Source: Chitinophagaceae bacterium 26-R-25 (GTDB lineage: Bacteria > Bacteroidota > Bacteroidia > Chitinophagales > Chitinophagaceae). From it: a stretch of 64,000 bases of DNA. The notes beneath the pieces were generated by a model. That model saw nothing but the letters and a program-made list of their open reading frames with translations. It was not told where the DNA came from and made no database searches. The position numbers and the translations under genes were made by a program. The stretch covers positions 434,001 through 498,000 of the forward strand of contig JARWSJ010000002.1 in assembly GCA_029906195.1 (NCBI GenBank), in the 5' to 3' direction. Shown here in pieces: positions 7,327 to 17,890 of the stretch. Within the stretch, counting starts at the first letter, position 1; each line of letters starts with the position of its first letter.

Positions 7327-10300
7327 TTATCTTATTAATGATACGTTTCCTTTATAAGGTACTATCTGACTGTTATTGCAAACGAATTCAATTATATAGG
7401 TATACACATCCTGGGGAGCTTTTTCACCATTTATCATTCCGTTCCATCCCGCAGAGGTGTCATTTGCCCCAAAATTCTGTTTCTCAAAAATTAGTTGCCC
7501 AAGTCGATTGTAGATTCTGAAAGTATTGATCCTTGTTAAACCTTTACCCCTTGGATAAAAAACATCGTTCATGCCATCATTGTTTGGCGAAAAAGTATTT
7601 GGCATGAAGAAATTTTGCTCATTGCAAAACACAACTATGGTGATGTTATCCGCCACGGAGCAATTGCCGTTGTTGGTGGCGGTAGCATAGTAATTGGTTG
7701 TTTTTACCGGAGACGCCACCGGATTGAGGCAGTTATCGCAGCTCAAACCTGTGTTAGGCTTCCAGGTAATGCTCACGATGTCTGTTGAGCCCTGGCCATT
7801 GACCTGGTAGCTTGTTCCGGAAGGAATGGAAGCGTCCGGACCGAGCTCCAGCGTTGGATATTTGAATACAGTGATGTCTACCATTGCAGAGTCAAAGAAA
7901 CATGATTTGCTGTCGCTTGCCACAACCTTGTACACCGTAGAAACAGTCGGATTGGCAACCGGATTGCTGATGGTTGTACTGCTTAATCCTGCCGCAGGGC
8001 TCCAGTTGTATAACGATGCACCCACTGCTCTCAACTGCGTACTTTGCCCGATACAAAGTGAATCTTTCATCGGATCAACCATGATGTGCACAGGCAGGTT
8101 AACCGAAACTTTCACCGTGTCTAACCTGATACAACCGAAAGTTGAAGCACCTGCAAGAAAGTAACTGGTCGTTTGCGTTGGCGTAGCAATAGGAGAAGGG
8201 CAAACGGTGCAACTTAATGTCGCTGTGGATGGACCCACCCACTCGTATGAATCTGCTCCGCTGGCCTGCAACTGAACATTTTGTCCAAGGCAAATAAGGC
8301 TGTCGATCCCTGCGTTTGTTTGGGGCAATGGATGTATTGTAAGCTGCAGCACGTCCTTGCCAACGCAGCCTTTCTCGTTGGTGGCCTGCAGGGCAACTGG
8401 ATAGTTTCCTGCTGTGGCGAACGTTTGTGCAGACGGGTTCTGGCCCGTTGCCGTTTGTCCGTTCCCAAAATTCCACTGCCATGTTATTGGCGCATAATTG
8501 GGCCCGTTATTTAATAAACCGGTGTAAGTTAGCGTTGCCGGTTCGCAACCTTCTTTTGGTCCCTGAACGGTTACGCTTGGTGACGCATAGATCGTTATTA
8601 TGTCTTTGTTAGTGACAGATTGTGTACATACCGGAGCACTTGTACTTACATTCAAAGTAACACTGTAGGTGCTTAGCGGCGCTCCTGTTTTTGCATAAAA
8701 ATGCGGCACACTATTGCCCGATCCGGTTGTGCCATCACCGAAGTTCCAGCTATAACCGGTAATGGTTCCATTACTCGTAGAAGCATCTGTGAAAACAACG
8801 GTGCCGGTATCGCAAAGCGATGCGGGTTTAAACGTGAATTGAGGAGTGATGCCAACGATTCTCAGGGTGTCCACCGCCGTTATAGGAACCTGGCAGCCTG
8901 TGGCATCTTCAAGAATTACACGTGGCAAATAATTCCCAGTGGTGGTGTACACGTGAGCGGATGTTGGCGTGGCCGTTGTGTTTGAATTACCGTCTTTAAA
9001 ATCCCATGTATATGTTTTTACGCCTTTGGCATTTGCTACTGCGAAATTGATATTGGTATTGTTACATGATCCTTTGGGATCGAAACTAAAATCGCCCTGC
9101 GGACCGTAAATGGTAATAGGGCTCGAAGTGGCAACTGCAGTACATCCTCCGGGGCTCGTAGCGATTAGTTTAATAACATAACCCGGGTTATCATTTGGAT
9201 AGTAATAAGTGTGCGATGGATTTGCAGACGAAGAATGTGCACCATCTCCAAAATCCCAATCATATGTAGCCACATAATGAGCGGTGGAAGTGAAATCCAT
9301 GGCCAGTGGCGGACAGTTTGTGGTGCCCGTCGTTGGTGTAAATGAAATGGTTGGTTTGTCAAAAGTAATGATCCTGGTTGTATCCTTTGAACATCCGTTA
9401 ATATCGCGGGCCGTAAGCTTCACCGTTGAAGAAGCAGGTACTGCCATGTTGGGCGGATAAGTGTGCGTTGGATTTGGCTGTGTGGATGTTTGCCCGTCAC
9501 CAAAGTTCCACAAATATGTCAGTGTATTACCTGTCGATGTGTTGAGAAACTGCATGGGAGCGCCCGGGCATGATGCCGTATCCACAGAGAACGCGGCATA
9601 AGGCTGCGTAATGTTCACCACGGCAGTGGCACTGTCAGCACAGGTTCCGTCGGCCACAACCAGCTTTACCGGGAATGAGCCCTGCTTGTTATACATGTAA
9701 GGAGATGGCGGGTCTTTTTGAGTAGAACTTGTGCCGTCGCCAAAGGTCCAGTTCCACGTTGTGGACGAAGAACTCGCGGTTGAAGTATTGGTCAACGTAA
9801 TCGGGACGCCAATGCAGCCTTGTGTTGGTGAAATGGAAAATAGAGCTTTTACACCTTTAACCACAACTTGCTGGGGCAGCGATGTGCTGGTGCAATTGTT
9901 GGTGTCTTTTATTGTTAACGTAGCAGGAAATGTTCCTGTAACCTTGTAATATTTGGAAGGGGCATACGCTACTACCGGCGGCGTGCCATCCCCGAAATCC
10001 CATGTGTATAATGAAGCTCCCTGCGTTGTGTTGACAGGCACAAATACAGTGTTTGTATTTGCACATCGGGTGTTTCCACCCAGGATATTGAAATTAGAAT
10101 CCACTGACAGCGTATACACCGGTATAGTGTCTGAAACGTTGACACATGCCCCTAATGATGCTTTAACGGTTACTTTGTACGTCGTGTTGAAAGACGGGTA
10201 AGTATGTTTAATCGGTGCGGTTTGCTGTGAGGGTGGGGTACCATCACCAAAGTCCCATATAACAGTACTACCACCTGTTGATCTATCAACAAAAGAAAAT

Positions 10301-12171
10301 TCCTTCTTGTTGTTACAATTTATCTGGTATGTGAATTTAGCAACCGGTGGGTTTACTTTTACCAAAGCAGGTTTTGTAACGCTGGCAGCACATCCGTTGT
10401 TGAAAACTGTAAGTTTTACATCGTAGGGAACGCCTCCGTTATCATTCGTGTATCTGTAAGAAGGATTTTGAACAGCGCTGGTAGAGCCATCACCAAAATT
10501 CCATAACCACCTGTTTATACCTGAAGCTGGTTGGGAAAGATCGGTGAAGTTAATGGCTGTTCCTGCGCAGGGGTTGGTGTTGGACACACTGAAATCTACA
10601 AGGGTAGGCAGCGTACCAATTTCTATCGTCTGCGTTGCGGTGGCAGAACAACCGCCTTTCGTCGTTACGATCAAAGTGAGCGTGTATGTTCCAATTGATG
10701 CATAATGGTGTGTTACCGATGGCGATGAGGTGGAAGTGAAATCCGCGGTGCCATCTCCAAATTGCCATGTGTAAGAAGCCACGCCATCAACTGAATTTAC
10801 GGTTGCGCTTGCATTTATATCAAGGCTGTTACAGCCATTTGCCACCGGGATATTTATGGACGCTGTGGGAATGGCAATCTTCACATATTGTTGTATAGTT
10901 TTTGAACTCGTACATCCATTTCCGTTAGTTACGGAAAGGGTCACGGGAAATAATCCTGCGCGTGCATAAGTATGTGCCGGGTTTTGTAAGGTAGATGTTG
11001 AGCCATCACCAAAGTTCCAGGACCATGTGGTAGGGTTCCCTTTGGTAGTATCTGTAAATGTTACGATTGCAGGTGTTTTACAACTAAGTGTGTCTGGCGA
11101 GAAAAAGCCGGCGCTGCTTCCAGGTACGATGGCAACCGGTTTTGTAACGGAGTCAATACAGTTTCCGAAATTGTTTACAAGCTTTACATTATAGGTGCCG
11201 GAACTGGCAAAAACGTGTGAAACATTAACAGTACCGCTGCTGGTAGGCGTGCCATCTCCAAAATCCCAAATAGCGGTGAATGGTTGCGGTACAGATGTGT
11301 TTGTGAGTGTAGTTGCCACGCCAGAACAGGAGCCGTTGGTATAGGTAAAGTCTGAAGTTACACTGTTAACGATGTTGATCTGGTTGTTTCCTATTAAAGT
11401 ATCCACACAACCCTGGTCGCTTTTTGCAACCAATGTAACGGTATAAGCTTTCACCTGCGTGTAGGTGTGTGCAGGCGGATTTTTTCGGGTATCTGTACTG
11501 CCATCACCAAAATCCCACAAATAACTCATGTTCCCATATTCCAGGCTGGTATTGTTGAACGTTACCAGTGCCGGAGGTTTACAACTTTGTGAAACGGTGT
11601 TGGTATAATCGGCCTTTACGCCGTTATTGATAGTGATCGTGACGGGCTTGCTGAAATCACTGCAACCTGCAGCGTTAGTAGCTTTCAATGATGCAACGAA
11701 ACTTCCTGAGCGGCGATAAACGTGATAAGGATTGGGGTCGCTTGCCACATCTCCATCGCCAAAGTCCCATTCATATTTCACCACGTTTGCAGAAGACTGA
11801 TCTGTAAACTGAATAGGTAAAGGGTAACAACCGGTTGTGCTGGAGGCAGCAAAAGCCACTGTTGGCTTTTCGTTCACGGTGATGACCTGTGATACGGGCG
11901 CACTGGTTCCATCTCCATTTTCTGTGGTTAGTGTAACGGTCCACGTACCCGGATCAAAAAAGACTACCGGATTTTTAAGTGATGAGGTTTGACCATTTCC
12001 AAAATTCCAGTGCCATAGGGTTGGACTGCCTGTTGAATTGTCTGTAAACTGTACTTTCAGAATGGCGCAACCGCTTGTTACGGAAGGCGTGAAAGCACTT
12101 ACGGGCGCCTGTGCTTTAGAAAAGATACAGGCAAAAACAAAAATGACAGCAATGAATAATTTCTTTCTCAG
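7327..12171 (-). CDS. Giant PKD-repeat adhesin with T9SS type B sorting domain; apparent CTG start
   Basis: The product is 1614 residues if it starts at the CTG at 12171-12169. No ATG, GTG or TTG in this frame lies at a sensible N-terminus: the first GTG is at 11877, inside the mature protein. Reading from CTG gives RKKLFIAVIFVFACIFSKAQA, a good signal peptide, and then a complete first PKD unit that matches the neighbouring paralogue. I count 15 PKD-like units (WxFGDG motifs), three further repeats beginning like NAGIDSLICLG, and a C-terminal domain starting NTFSPNNDGMNDVFYPRGKG, the gliding-motility-associated/T9SS type B sorting signal. It should be exported by the T9SS to the cell surface as an adhesin. 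It is the middle gene of a three-gene operon. Confidence 0.85.
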   Translation of the reverse strand: MRKKLFIAVIFVFACIFSKAQAPVSAFTPSVTSGCAILKVQFTDNSTGSPTLWHWNFGNGQTSSLKNPVVFFDPGTWTVTLTTENGDGTSAPVSQVITVNEKPTVAFAASSTTGCYPLPIQFTDQSSANVVKYEWDFGDGDVASDPNPYHVYRRSGSFVASLKATNAAGCSDFSKPVTITINNGVKADYTNTVSQSCKPPALVTFNNTSLEYGNMSYLWDFGDGSTDTRKNPPAHTYTQVKAYTVTLVAKSDQGCVDTLIGNNQINIVNSVTSDFTYTNGSCSGVATTLTNTSVPQPFTAIWDFGDGTPTSSGTVNVSHVFASSGTYNVKLVNNFGNCIDSVTKPVAIVPGSSAGFFSPDTLSCKTPAIVTFTDTTKGNPTTWSWNFGDGSTSTLQNPAHTYARAGLFPVTLSVTNGNGCTSSKTIQQYVKIAIPTASINIPVANGCNSLDINASATVNSVDGVASYTWQFGDGTADFTSTSSPSVTHHYASIGTYTLTLIVTTKGGCSATATQTIEIGTLPTLVDFSVSNTNPCAGTAINFTDLSQPASGINRWLWNFGDGSTSAVQNPSYRYTNDNGGVPYDVKLTVFNNGCAASVTKPALVKVNPPVAKFTYQINCNNKKEFSFVDRSTGGSTVIWDFGDGTPPSQQTAPIKHTYPSFNTTYKVTVKASLGACVNVSDTIPVYTLSVDSNFNILGGNTRCANTNTVFVPVNTTQGASLYTWDFGDGTPPVVAYAPSKYYKVTGTFPATLTIKDTNNCTSTSLPQQVVVKGVKALFSISPTQGCIGVPITLTNTSTASSSSTTWNWTFGDGTSSTQKDPPSPYMYNKQGSFPVKLVVADGTCADSATAVVNITQPYAAFSVDTASCPGAPMQFLNTSTGNTLTYLWNFGDGQTSTQPNPTHTYPPNMAVPASSTVKLTARDINGCSKDTTRIITFDKPTISFTPTTGTTNCPPLAMDFTSTAHYVATYDWDFGDGAHSSSANPSHTYYYPNDNPGYVIKLIATSPGGCTAVATSSPITIYGPQGDFSFDPKGSCNNTNINFAVANAKGVKTYTWDFKDGNSNTTATPTSAHVYTTTGNYLPRVILEDATGCQVPITAVDTLRIVGITPQFTFKPASLCDTGTVVFTDASTSNGTITGYSWNFGDGTTGSGNSVPHFYAKTGAPLSTYSVTLNVSTSAPVCTQSVTNKDIITIYASPSVTVQGPKEGCEPATLTYTGLLNNGPNYAPITWQWNFGNGQTATGQNPSAQTFATAGNYPVALQATNEKGCVGKDVLQLTIHPLPQTNAGIDSLICLGQNVQLQASGADSYEWVGPSTATLSCTVCPSPIATPTQTTSYFLAGASTFGCIRLDTVKVSVNLPVHIMVDPMKDSLCIGQSTQLRAVGASLYNWSPAAGLSSTTISNPVANPTVSTVYKVVASDSKSCFFDSAMVDITVFKYPTLELGPDASIPSGTSYQVNGQGSTDIVSITWKPNTGLSCDNCLNPVASPVKTTNYYATATNNGNCSVADNITIVVFCNEQNFFMPNTFSPNNDGMNDVFYPRGKGLTRINTFRIYNRLGQLIFEKQNFGANDTSAGWNGMINGEKAPQDVYTYIIEFVCNNSQIVPYKGNVSLIR

Positions 12172-12220
12172 ATGCTACGTTTTAAAGGTTCAGAGCTAAT
12201 AAGCAAAACTAATCTATGTA

Positions 12221-15200
12221 TTAACGAATAAGTGCGACGTTTCCTTTTTCAATTATAATTTGACTATTCTCGCAAATTACTTCGATCATGTAAATGTAAA
12301 CTCCTTCATCCGCAATTTTTCCCTGGAACATTCCATCCCAACCTTTATCTGCTTCATTCGCATTAAAACTTTCACGGCTGAAAACGACTTGTCCCCACCT
12401 ATTGAAAATTTTCATACTTCGTATGTTATACAATCCTTTTCCTCTTGGATAAAAAATGTCGTTCACGCCGTCATTGTTTGGCGAGAACGTGTTAGGCAAA
12501 AAGAGATTTCCTTCTTTACATATTACAGTAACAATAATTTGATCCATGGTATAGCAACCTCCATTGTTGGTTCCGGTAACCGTGTAATTGGTCGTCTGCT
12601 TAGGACTCGAAACCGGGTCCTTGCAGGTGACACAACTCAGCGCGGTCGATGGTGTCCAGACAATGCTTGTTACGTCATCAGATACCTCGGCATGTAAGGT
12701 TACAGAATTTCCTACAGAAATTGTAGTGTCATTCCCTGCGTTCACCTTAGGCACAGGAAATACCGTTATTGTTACATACCCTGTGTCGTTAAAGCAGGCT
12801 TTGTTATCGGTGCCTACCACTCTGTAGGTAACCGTTTGATTAGGGCTTGCAACAGGGTTTGATATTTGAGGATTACTCAATCCGTCGGCTGGTGTCCAGG
12901 TATACAGTTCTGCGCCCGTTGCTGTCAATTGCTGTGATGCTCCGGCACATAAAGTATCATTCGGAGACACTTTAACGGTAATAATTTGTTTTACCTCAAC
13001 ATTTATATCATCGGTATTTACGCATCCATGTATATCTTTTCCTGTCAGGGAATATTTTATTGTTGTTTTTGGCGAAGCAACAGGTGCACTGCAATTACCA
13101 CATGATAAAGTTTGGGTTGGCTGCCAGTTGTAATCGATACCACCAGAGGCATGCAGTGTAATGCTGGTGCCTAAGCACATCGCCGTATCATTTCCTGCGT
13201 TGATATTTGGCAATGGATAAACCGGCAATGCTTTTTTGGCCGTGTCATAACAACCAGCCCTGTTTTGGGCAACCACCTGCACGTTGTATGTATTGGCTGT
13301 GTTGTAAACAACTGCCGGAGGATTTTGAACGTTGGCCGTTTGGCCGTCTCCAAAATTCCAGGCCCATGTCAGCTGCATCGTGTCTATCGCGGAGTTTGCT
13401 GTAAAAAGAACCGTGACAGGAACGCATGCAGAATCTATGCTTTGCATGGAAATGTCGGGTCCAATATTTACGGTTACGATCGCTGTTTGCCTGGACGTGT
13501 CCTTGCAATTGTTTTCCGTAAGGGTATAAAGTTTTACAGGATAGCTGCCGGGACTTCTATAGAAATGACTTGGATTTTTGTCATTGGAAAAAGAGCCGTC
13601 TCCAAAATCCCATTTATACTGGGTAATGACATCATTGGCCAGGGACGCATCGGTAAATTTCACAAAGCCCGAGTCGCACAATGGTTTTTCCTCGTGTGTA
13701 AATGCAGCGTCCGCACCAAATACAGAAATGGTATCCTTTCCTGTAACGGGTACACGACATCCCCTATCGTCTATGAGTATCATTTTTGGCAGGTAATCAC
13801 TGGCAGTTAAATATGTATGTGTAGTTAACGAATCTCCATTGTTAATAAGGGTACCATCTGCAAAGTCCCAAACGTATTTTACTTTAAAACCGGGTTCGGG
13901 CAGGGCAGTGAAATTAGCAGTGAAGGGATTGCAGCCTTTCAATGGTTCGTATTTGAAAGTGCCCTTAGGTCCCAAAACCGTAATTTCAGTCGAATCCGCT
14001 GCAAAGCATGCATCTCCGTAGCCTTTAACGATAAGTTTTACTTTATATTTTCCGGGGTAGGAATAAATGTAAATCGGGCTTACCATTGTTGAGGCATCGC
14101 CGGTGCCAAAGGTCCACGCGACGGACTGGTAGTTTTGAGATTGATTATTGAAACTGGCTACCAGTGGCGGGCACTCGGCCAGCGTACTGTTTGCGGTAAA
14201 CTTGGCTACCGGGTTCCTGATGTTGATGTAATTGACCTTTTTCAGGGAATCTGTACATCCATAAACGTCTGTTATTTTTAATGAAACAGTATAGACACCT
14301 TCATTTGGATAGCTGTGAATGGGGAAACCATCAGATGCGGGGGTACTGCCATCGCCAAAATCCCACAGGTAAGTTAATTGCGGCCCGGTTGACAGATTAT
14401 TGAATTCTGCCTTCATAGTGGCACAAAGCAAAGAATCACGAGCCCTGAAATTTGCCACGGGCTGGGAAACCAATAATGCATTCTTTTTGGTAACGGTATC
14501 TGTACAGCCCTGGCTATCTGTTGTGATCAGCGTTATGTTGTAATTACCAGGTTTGGTATACAGGTGCGAAAATGGCGGTGCAGTAAATGATTGAATGGTG
14601 CCATCACCAAAATCCCATTTCCATTGAAGAATAGGATTGTCACCATCTCCGGTGGACTCGTCTTTAAATGTAACTGTTGAATTGTTACAAACTCCCGAAA
14701 CCGGAACGCTAAAATCAGGCGTTGGTCCCTGCACTTTTATGTACAGCGGTTTTAGCAATGTGCTTTTACATCCAAGAACATCTGTAAGAGTTAATGATAC
14801 GTCATAGCTTCCGGCTTTGGTGTAAATTTTTTCCGGGGAAGGGAGTGTACTGGTAAAGCCATCTCCAAAGGTCCAGGCGTATTGCGCGATATTGTTTGGG
14901 TTAACACCAAGGGTATTGAATTTTACCTGGTTTTTTTTACAGGTAACGGAATCTGTACTGATAAAATCGTTTTTCTCATCCACCACTTTTATGTCCTGGC
15001 GTGAAGTGTGCGAGCATGTACCATGTGTTACCGTTAGTGAAACGGTGTATACACCCGGCTTGTCGTAGCTGTGTTGTGGATTTTGTTCCGGAGATGTTTG
15101 CCCGTCACCAAAATCCCAGGACCATGTTTCGGGTCCTATGGATTTATCCACGAATCTTCTTACATAAGGGAAAGTACATTGCGATGAAATGGTAAATATG

Positions 15201-17035
15201 GAGATCGGCGGGTCAATATGGACGAATTTGGGAATCGTCAAAGTATTTGAACATCCGTTATGACTAACAGTGAGCGTAACATCGAAATCACCCACTTCCT
15301 GGTAGGCGTGTTTCGGATTTTGAGCCGGTGATTTTGGTGAGTGATCACCAAAGTCCCAAAGCCAACTATCAATAGGAGGGCCGGAAGAGTTGTCGGTGAA
15401 TTGCACGGGGACTTCGGCGCAGGTACTACGCGGTGCACCGTCAAAGTCCACACTAGGTTTCATGCCTACCAGCACGGCGCTGGTGAATTCAACTGAGTCC
15501 GTGCAGTTGGGCCCTTTGTAAATAACTCTTACAGCATATCTTCCCGTATCACTGTAAACGTGTGTTGGGTTGGCACCCGTGCCCCTGCTGCCATCACCAA
15601 AATCCCATTCAATGGAATTCACCGGATACGGGCCGGTGATTGTAACAGATGGCGTGTAGGTTAACGGTGCACAACCAGATACGATACTGTCTTTCATTAC
15701 AACGGATGCCTTGCTGATGTTTACAAAATTGTTTTTTACCACTGTATCAGGGCAGCCATTCGGTCCAAATGAAATAAGCGTTACATCAAAAGTGTCCAGC
15801 TTCGTATATACGTGAGTAGGCGAGGCGTCTGTAGATTCAGTGCCGTCACCAAATATCCATTTAAAGCTTGTTGCATTTGTGGAGGTGGCCGTAAAATTCA
15901 CGCTCAGCGGTACGTTACAGCCGATATTATCAGTAGCGGTAAAACTGCTTTTGGGTCTTGCTAACACTTTAATGGCCTTTCTGTCGACACCGGAACATGC
16001 GCCGAAATTGCTTGTGAGTTGTATGACGTAATTGCCGGGATTTGCATACGTTTTTACAGGATTGAACGCGGTGGATTTTGTACCATCACCAAAATCCCAC
16101 ACCACTGAAACAGGCGGAGGGGTGGATTGATTGGTAAGCTGAATAGATGTTCCTGCACATACACTGTCCGGGGCATTAAAATCTGCCTGCACACTGCCTA
16201 TGGAAACTGCTTTTTGTTTTACGATAGAATCAACGCAACCCTGGCTGGAGTTTACGACCAGCGTTACCGTGTAGTCTCCCGAAGTCTCGTATGTATGTGA
16301 GGGGTTGGGCTGGCTGGAGGTGCCGCCGTCGCCAAACCTCCATAAGTAAGTGAACTGGCCGGTACCTGTACTTTTATTGGTGAATTGAATGGTAGTGGGT
16401 GGCGTACAACTTCCCGGGTTATTGTATGTAAAATCCGCTGTTACACCTTTGGGTACTTTAATAAAACCAATGCGCGTGAAAGCATTTTCACAACCATAGG
16501 AAGTGGTTACTCTTAGCGTAACATCAAAGCTGCCCGTTGTTTTATAGGTGTGAAGCGGGTTGTGGTCTGTAGAATACCCGCCATCGCCGAAGAACCACTC
16601 CCACTGCGTTATAGGATCAGCGGTAGCTATGGTAAGATCCTTGAATTGTACGTCGAGCGGGTAGCAGCCCGTGGTGTCTGACGCCTGGAAACTGATGGCC
16701 GGCGCACCATGTACAACAATGATATTTGTTTTTACAATCCTGGAAATGCCTACGCCGTCGCTTACTTCGAGGGTAACAGTATACTTGCCCGGGTTAAAGT
16801 AAGTGGCACCCGGATTTTGTAAATAGGAAATTGTTCCATTGCCGAGATCCCATTTCCACGAAGTGGGGCTCCCGGTGGAACTGTCTTTAAAATTTACAAT
16901 CATAGGTGTACAGCCTTCATTTGGACTTACGGAAAAATCAGCTTTCAATTGGCTATACGACTTATTATAGCTTGCGATACTTACTAAAATAAAAAGCAGT
17001 ACTCGGCAGGATATAATAGTATATCTTTTCTGCAT
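12221..17035 (-). CDS. Giant PKD-repeat adhesin with T9SS type B sorting domain (paralogue)
   Basis: This 1604-residue protein is the first gene of the minus-strand operon. The ATG at 17035 begins a signal peptide ending SYNKSYSQ. It has the same order as the next gene: 15 PKD-like units (for example WKWDLGNG, WEWFFGDG, WSWDFGDG), three repeats such as NAGNDTAMCLG, and the tail NTFSPNNDGVNDIFYPRGKG. The matching unit count and near-equal length point to duplication of a whole gene followed by divergence. Family members are surface or secreted adhesins passed through the T9SS. It lies 49 bp upstream of its paralogue and probably shares its transcript. Confidence 0.9.
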   Translation of the reverse strand: MQKRYTIISCRVLLFILVSIASYNKSYSQLKADFSVSPNEGCTPMIVNFKDSSTGSPTSWKWDLGNGTISYLQNPGATYFNPGKYTVTLEVSDGVGISRIVKTNIIVVHGAPAISFQASDTTGCYPLDVQFKDLTIATADPITQWEWFFGDGGYSTDHNPLHTYKTTGSFDVTLRVTTSYGCENAFTRIGFIKVPKGVTADFTYNNPGSCTPPTTIQFTNKSTGTGQFTYLWRFGDGGTSSQPNPSHTYETSGDYTVTLVVNSSQGCVDSIVKQKAVSIGSVQADFNAPDSVCAGTSIQLTNQSTPPPVSVVWDFGDGTKSTAFNPVKTYANPGNYVIQLTSNFGACSGVDRKAIKVLARPKSSFTATDNIGCNVPLSVNFTATSTNATSFKWIFGDGTESTDASPTHVYTKLDTFDVTLISFGPNGCPDTVVKNNFVNISKASVVMKDSIVSGCAPLTYTPSVTITGPYPVNSIEWDFGDGSRGTGANPTHVYSDTGRYAVRVIYKGPNCTDSVEFTSAVLVGMKPSVDFDGAPRSTCAEVPVQFTDNSSGPPIDSWLWDFGDHSPKSPAQNPKHAYQEVGDFDVTLTVSHNGCSNTLTIPKFVHIDPPISIFTISSQCTFPYVRRFVDKSIGPETWSWDFGDGQTSPEQNPQHSYDKPGVYTVSLTVTHGTCSHTSRQDIKVVDEKNDFISTDSVTCKKNQVKFNTLGVNPNNIAQYAWTFGDGFTSTLPSPEKIYTKAGSYDVSLTLTDVLGCKSTLLKPLYIKVQGPTPDFSVPVSGVCNNSTVTFKDESTGDGDNPILQWKWDFGDGTIQSFTAPPFSHLYTKPGNYNITLITTDSQGCTDTVTKKNALLVSQPVANFRARDSLLCATMKAEFNNLSTGPQLTYLWDFGDGSTPASDGFPIHSYPNEGVYTVSLKITDVYGCTDSLKKVNYINIRNPVAKFTANSTLAECPPLVASFNNQSQNYQSVAWTFGTGDASTMVSPIYIYSYPGKYKVKLIVKGYGDACFAADSTEITVLGPKGTFKYEPLKGCNPFTANFTALPEPGFKVKYVWDFADGTLINNGDSLTTHTYLTASDYLPKMILIDDRGCRVPVTGKDTISVFGADAAFTHEEKPLCDSGFVKFTDASLANDVITQYKWDFGDGSFSNDKNPSHFYRSPGSYPVKLYTLTENNCKDTSRQTAIVTVNIGPDISMQSIDSACVPVTVLFTANSAIDTMQLTWAWNFGDGQTANVQNPPAVVYNTANTYNVQVVAQNRAGCYDTAKKALPVYPLPNINAGNDTAMCLGTSITLHASGGIDYNWQPTQTLSCGNCSAPVASPKTTIKYSLTGKDIHGCVNTDDINVEVKQIITVKVSPNDTLCAGASQQLTATGAELYTWTPADGLSNPQISNPVASPNQTVTYRVVGTDNKACFNDTGYVTITVFPVPKVNAGNDTTISVGNSVTLHAEVSDDVTSIVWTPSTALSCVTCKDPVSSPKQTTNYTVTGTNNGGCYTMDQIIVTVICKEGNLFLPNTFSPNNDGVNDIFYPRGKGLYNIRSMKIFNRWGQVVFSRESFNANEADKGWDGMFQGKIADEGVYIYMIEVICENSQIIIEKGNVALIR

Positions 17036-17226
17036 AGGCTACCCTTTCGGGAATTTTTTTAGGATAAGTATTTTCTATAAAAAAAAATATACCGTCCGTG
17101 TTTGACGGACAATAGTTCTTAGAAGGGTACGACCAATTTGTATCTACGGCTGGAAGGCTGTATTCGAGGTTATCGCGCCGGGCAGATGTTTAAAAAATCA
17201 TCCGGCAAGGTTGGGTGTTTATTAGA

Positions 17227-17643
17227 TTATTTCTTTTTAAGATAGAGCATCTTTGTGCCGTTTGCACCGCTGGCTCTTACATAATCCAAGGCGCTGTCAG
17301 TTATTTTCCATACTTCATTAAGTTGTTGTAACGTATCGTTGGCTGGTTGAAAGTTTGCGGTAATTGTCATGGCATTGATATCTCCGCTCCACGTACCGGT
17401 ATTCTTGTTCACAGACCAGAATGCATCTACCGTTCCGGATTGGTAAAACTGAAATTCGTAACCAGCAAAGTTTGTTGTTATATCTGCGCCGTTGATGCTG
17501 AATTGAGTAACTACCCATCTGCCGTCGGTGACAGCGGCAATCACGATTTGCTCTTTTTTCCGGTCAATCGCTTTTTTGCAGGATATGGAAATAAGAAGCG
17601 GCGTCAGTAATAGTATAAGCAGCTTGTGGTTCATAGACTTCAT
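17227..17643 (-). CDS. Small lipoprotein, lipocalin-like
   Basis: About 138 residues from the ATG at 17643; a second ATG at 17634 is equally possible. A longer frame opens at a TTG further upstream but adds an unlikely leader. The start MNHKLLILLLTPLLISISCKK is a lipoprotein signal with cysteine in the lipobox ISISC. The rest (DGRWVVTQFSINGADIT, YEFQFYQSGTVDAFW, GTWSGDINAMTITANF) has the strand pattern of the small lipocalin-like lipoproteins common in Bacteroidota. Ligand unknown. Confidence 0.65.
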   Translation of the reverse strand: MKSMNHKLLILLLTPLLISISCKKAIDRKKEQIVIAAVTDGRWVVTQFSINGADITTNFAGYEFQFYQSGTVDAFWSVNKNTGTWSGDINAMTITANFQPANDTLQQLNEVWKITDSALDYVRASGANGTKMLYLKKK

Positions 17644-17890
17644 TGAGATATAATTAACCCGCACGATCCAGGCTACAAATTTAATCAGTAAAACAATATA
17701 ATGCGTTGAATAATATACTCTTAATATAGATTCAATCATCCAGGTTAATAACCTACAGATAATAACGTACAACTATTGTCATTTGTTATAACGGTGAGCA
17801 ACTATTTGCTGCTGCTCCAGCGTGCCGAATAATTAAGATCCGCTGGCAGGAACTTTTTTTGGCGGCAGTTGTTAAGAGAATAAAAAGCTC

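Noticed and set aside
11872-11877. GTG at 11877 as the start of the second PKD protein
   Set aside because: It would begin inside the mature protein without a signal peptide, although an in-frame signal peptide and a complete PKD unit lie upstream.
7327-17035. Periodic similar DNA blocks that might be a CRISPR array or satellite
   Set aside because: The periodicity (about 250-300 bases) comes from PKD protein repeats in one continuous reading frame; there are no short identical direct repeats with unique spacers.
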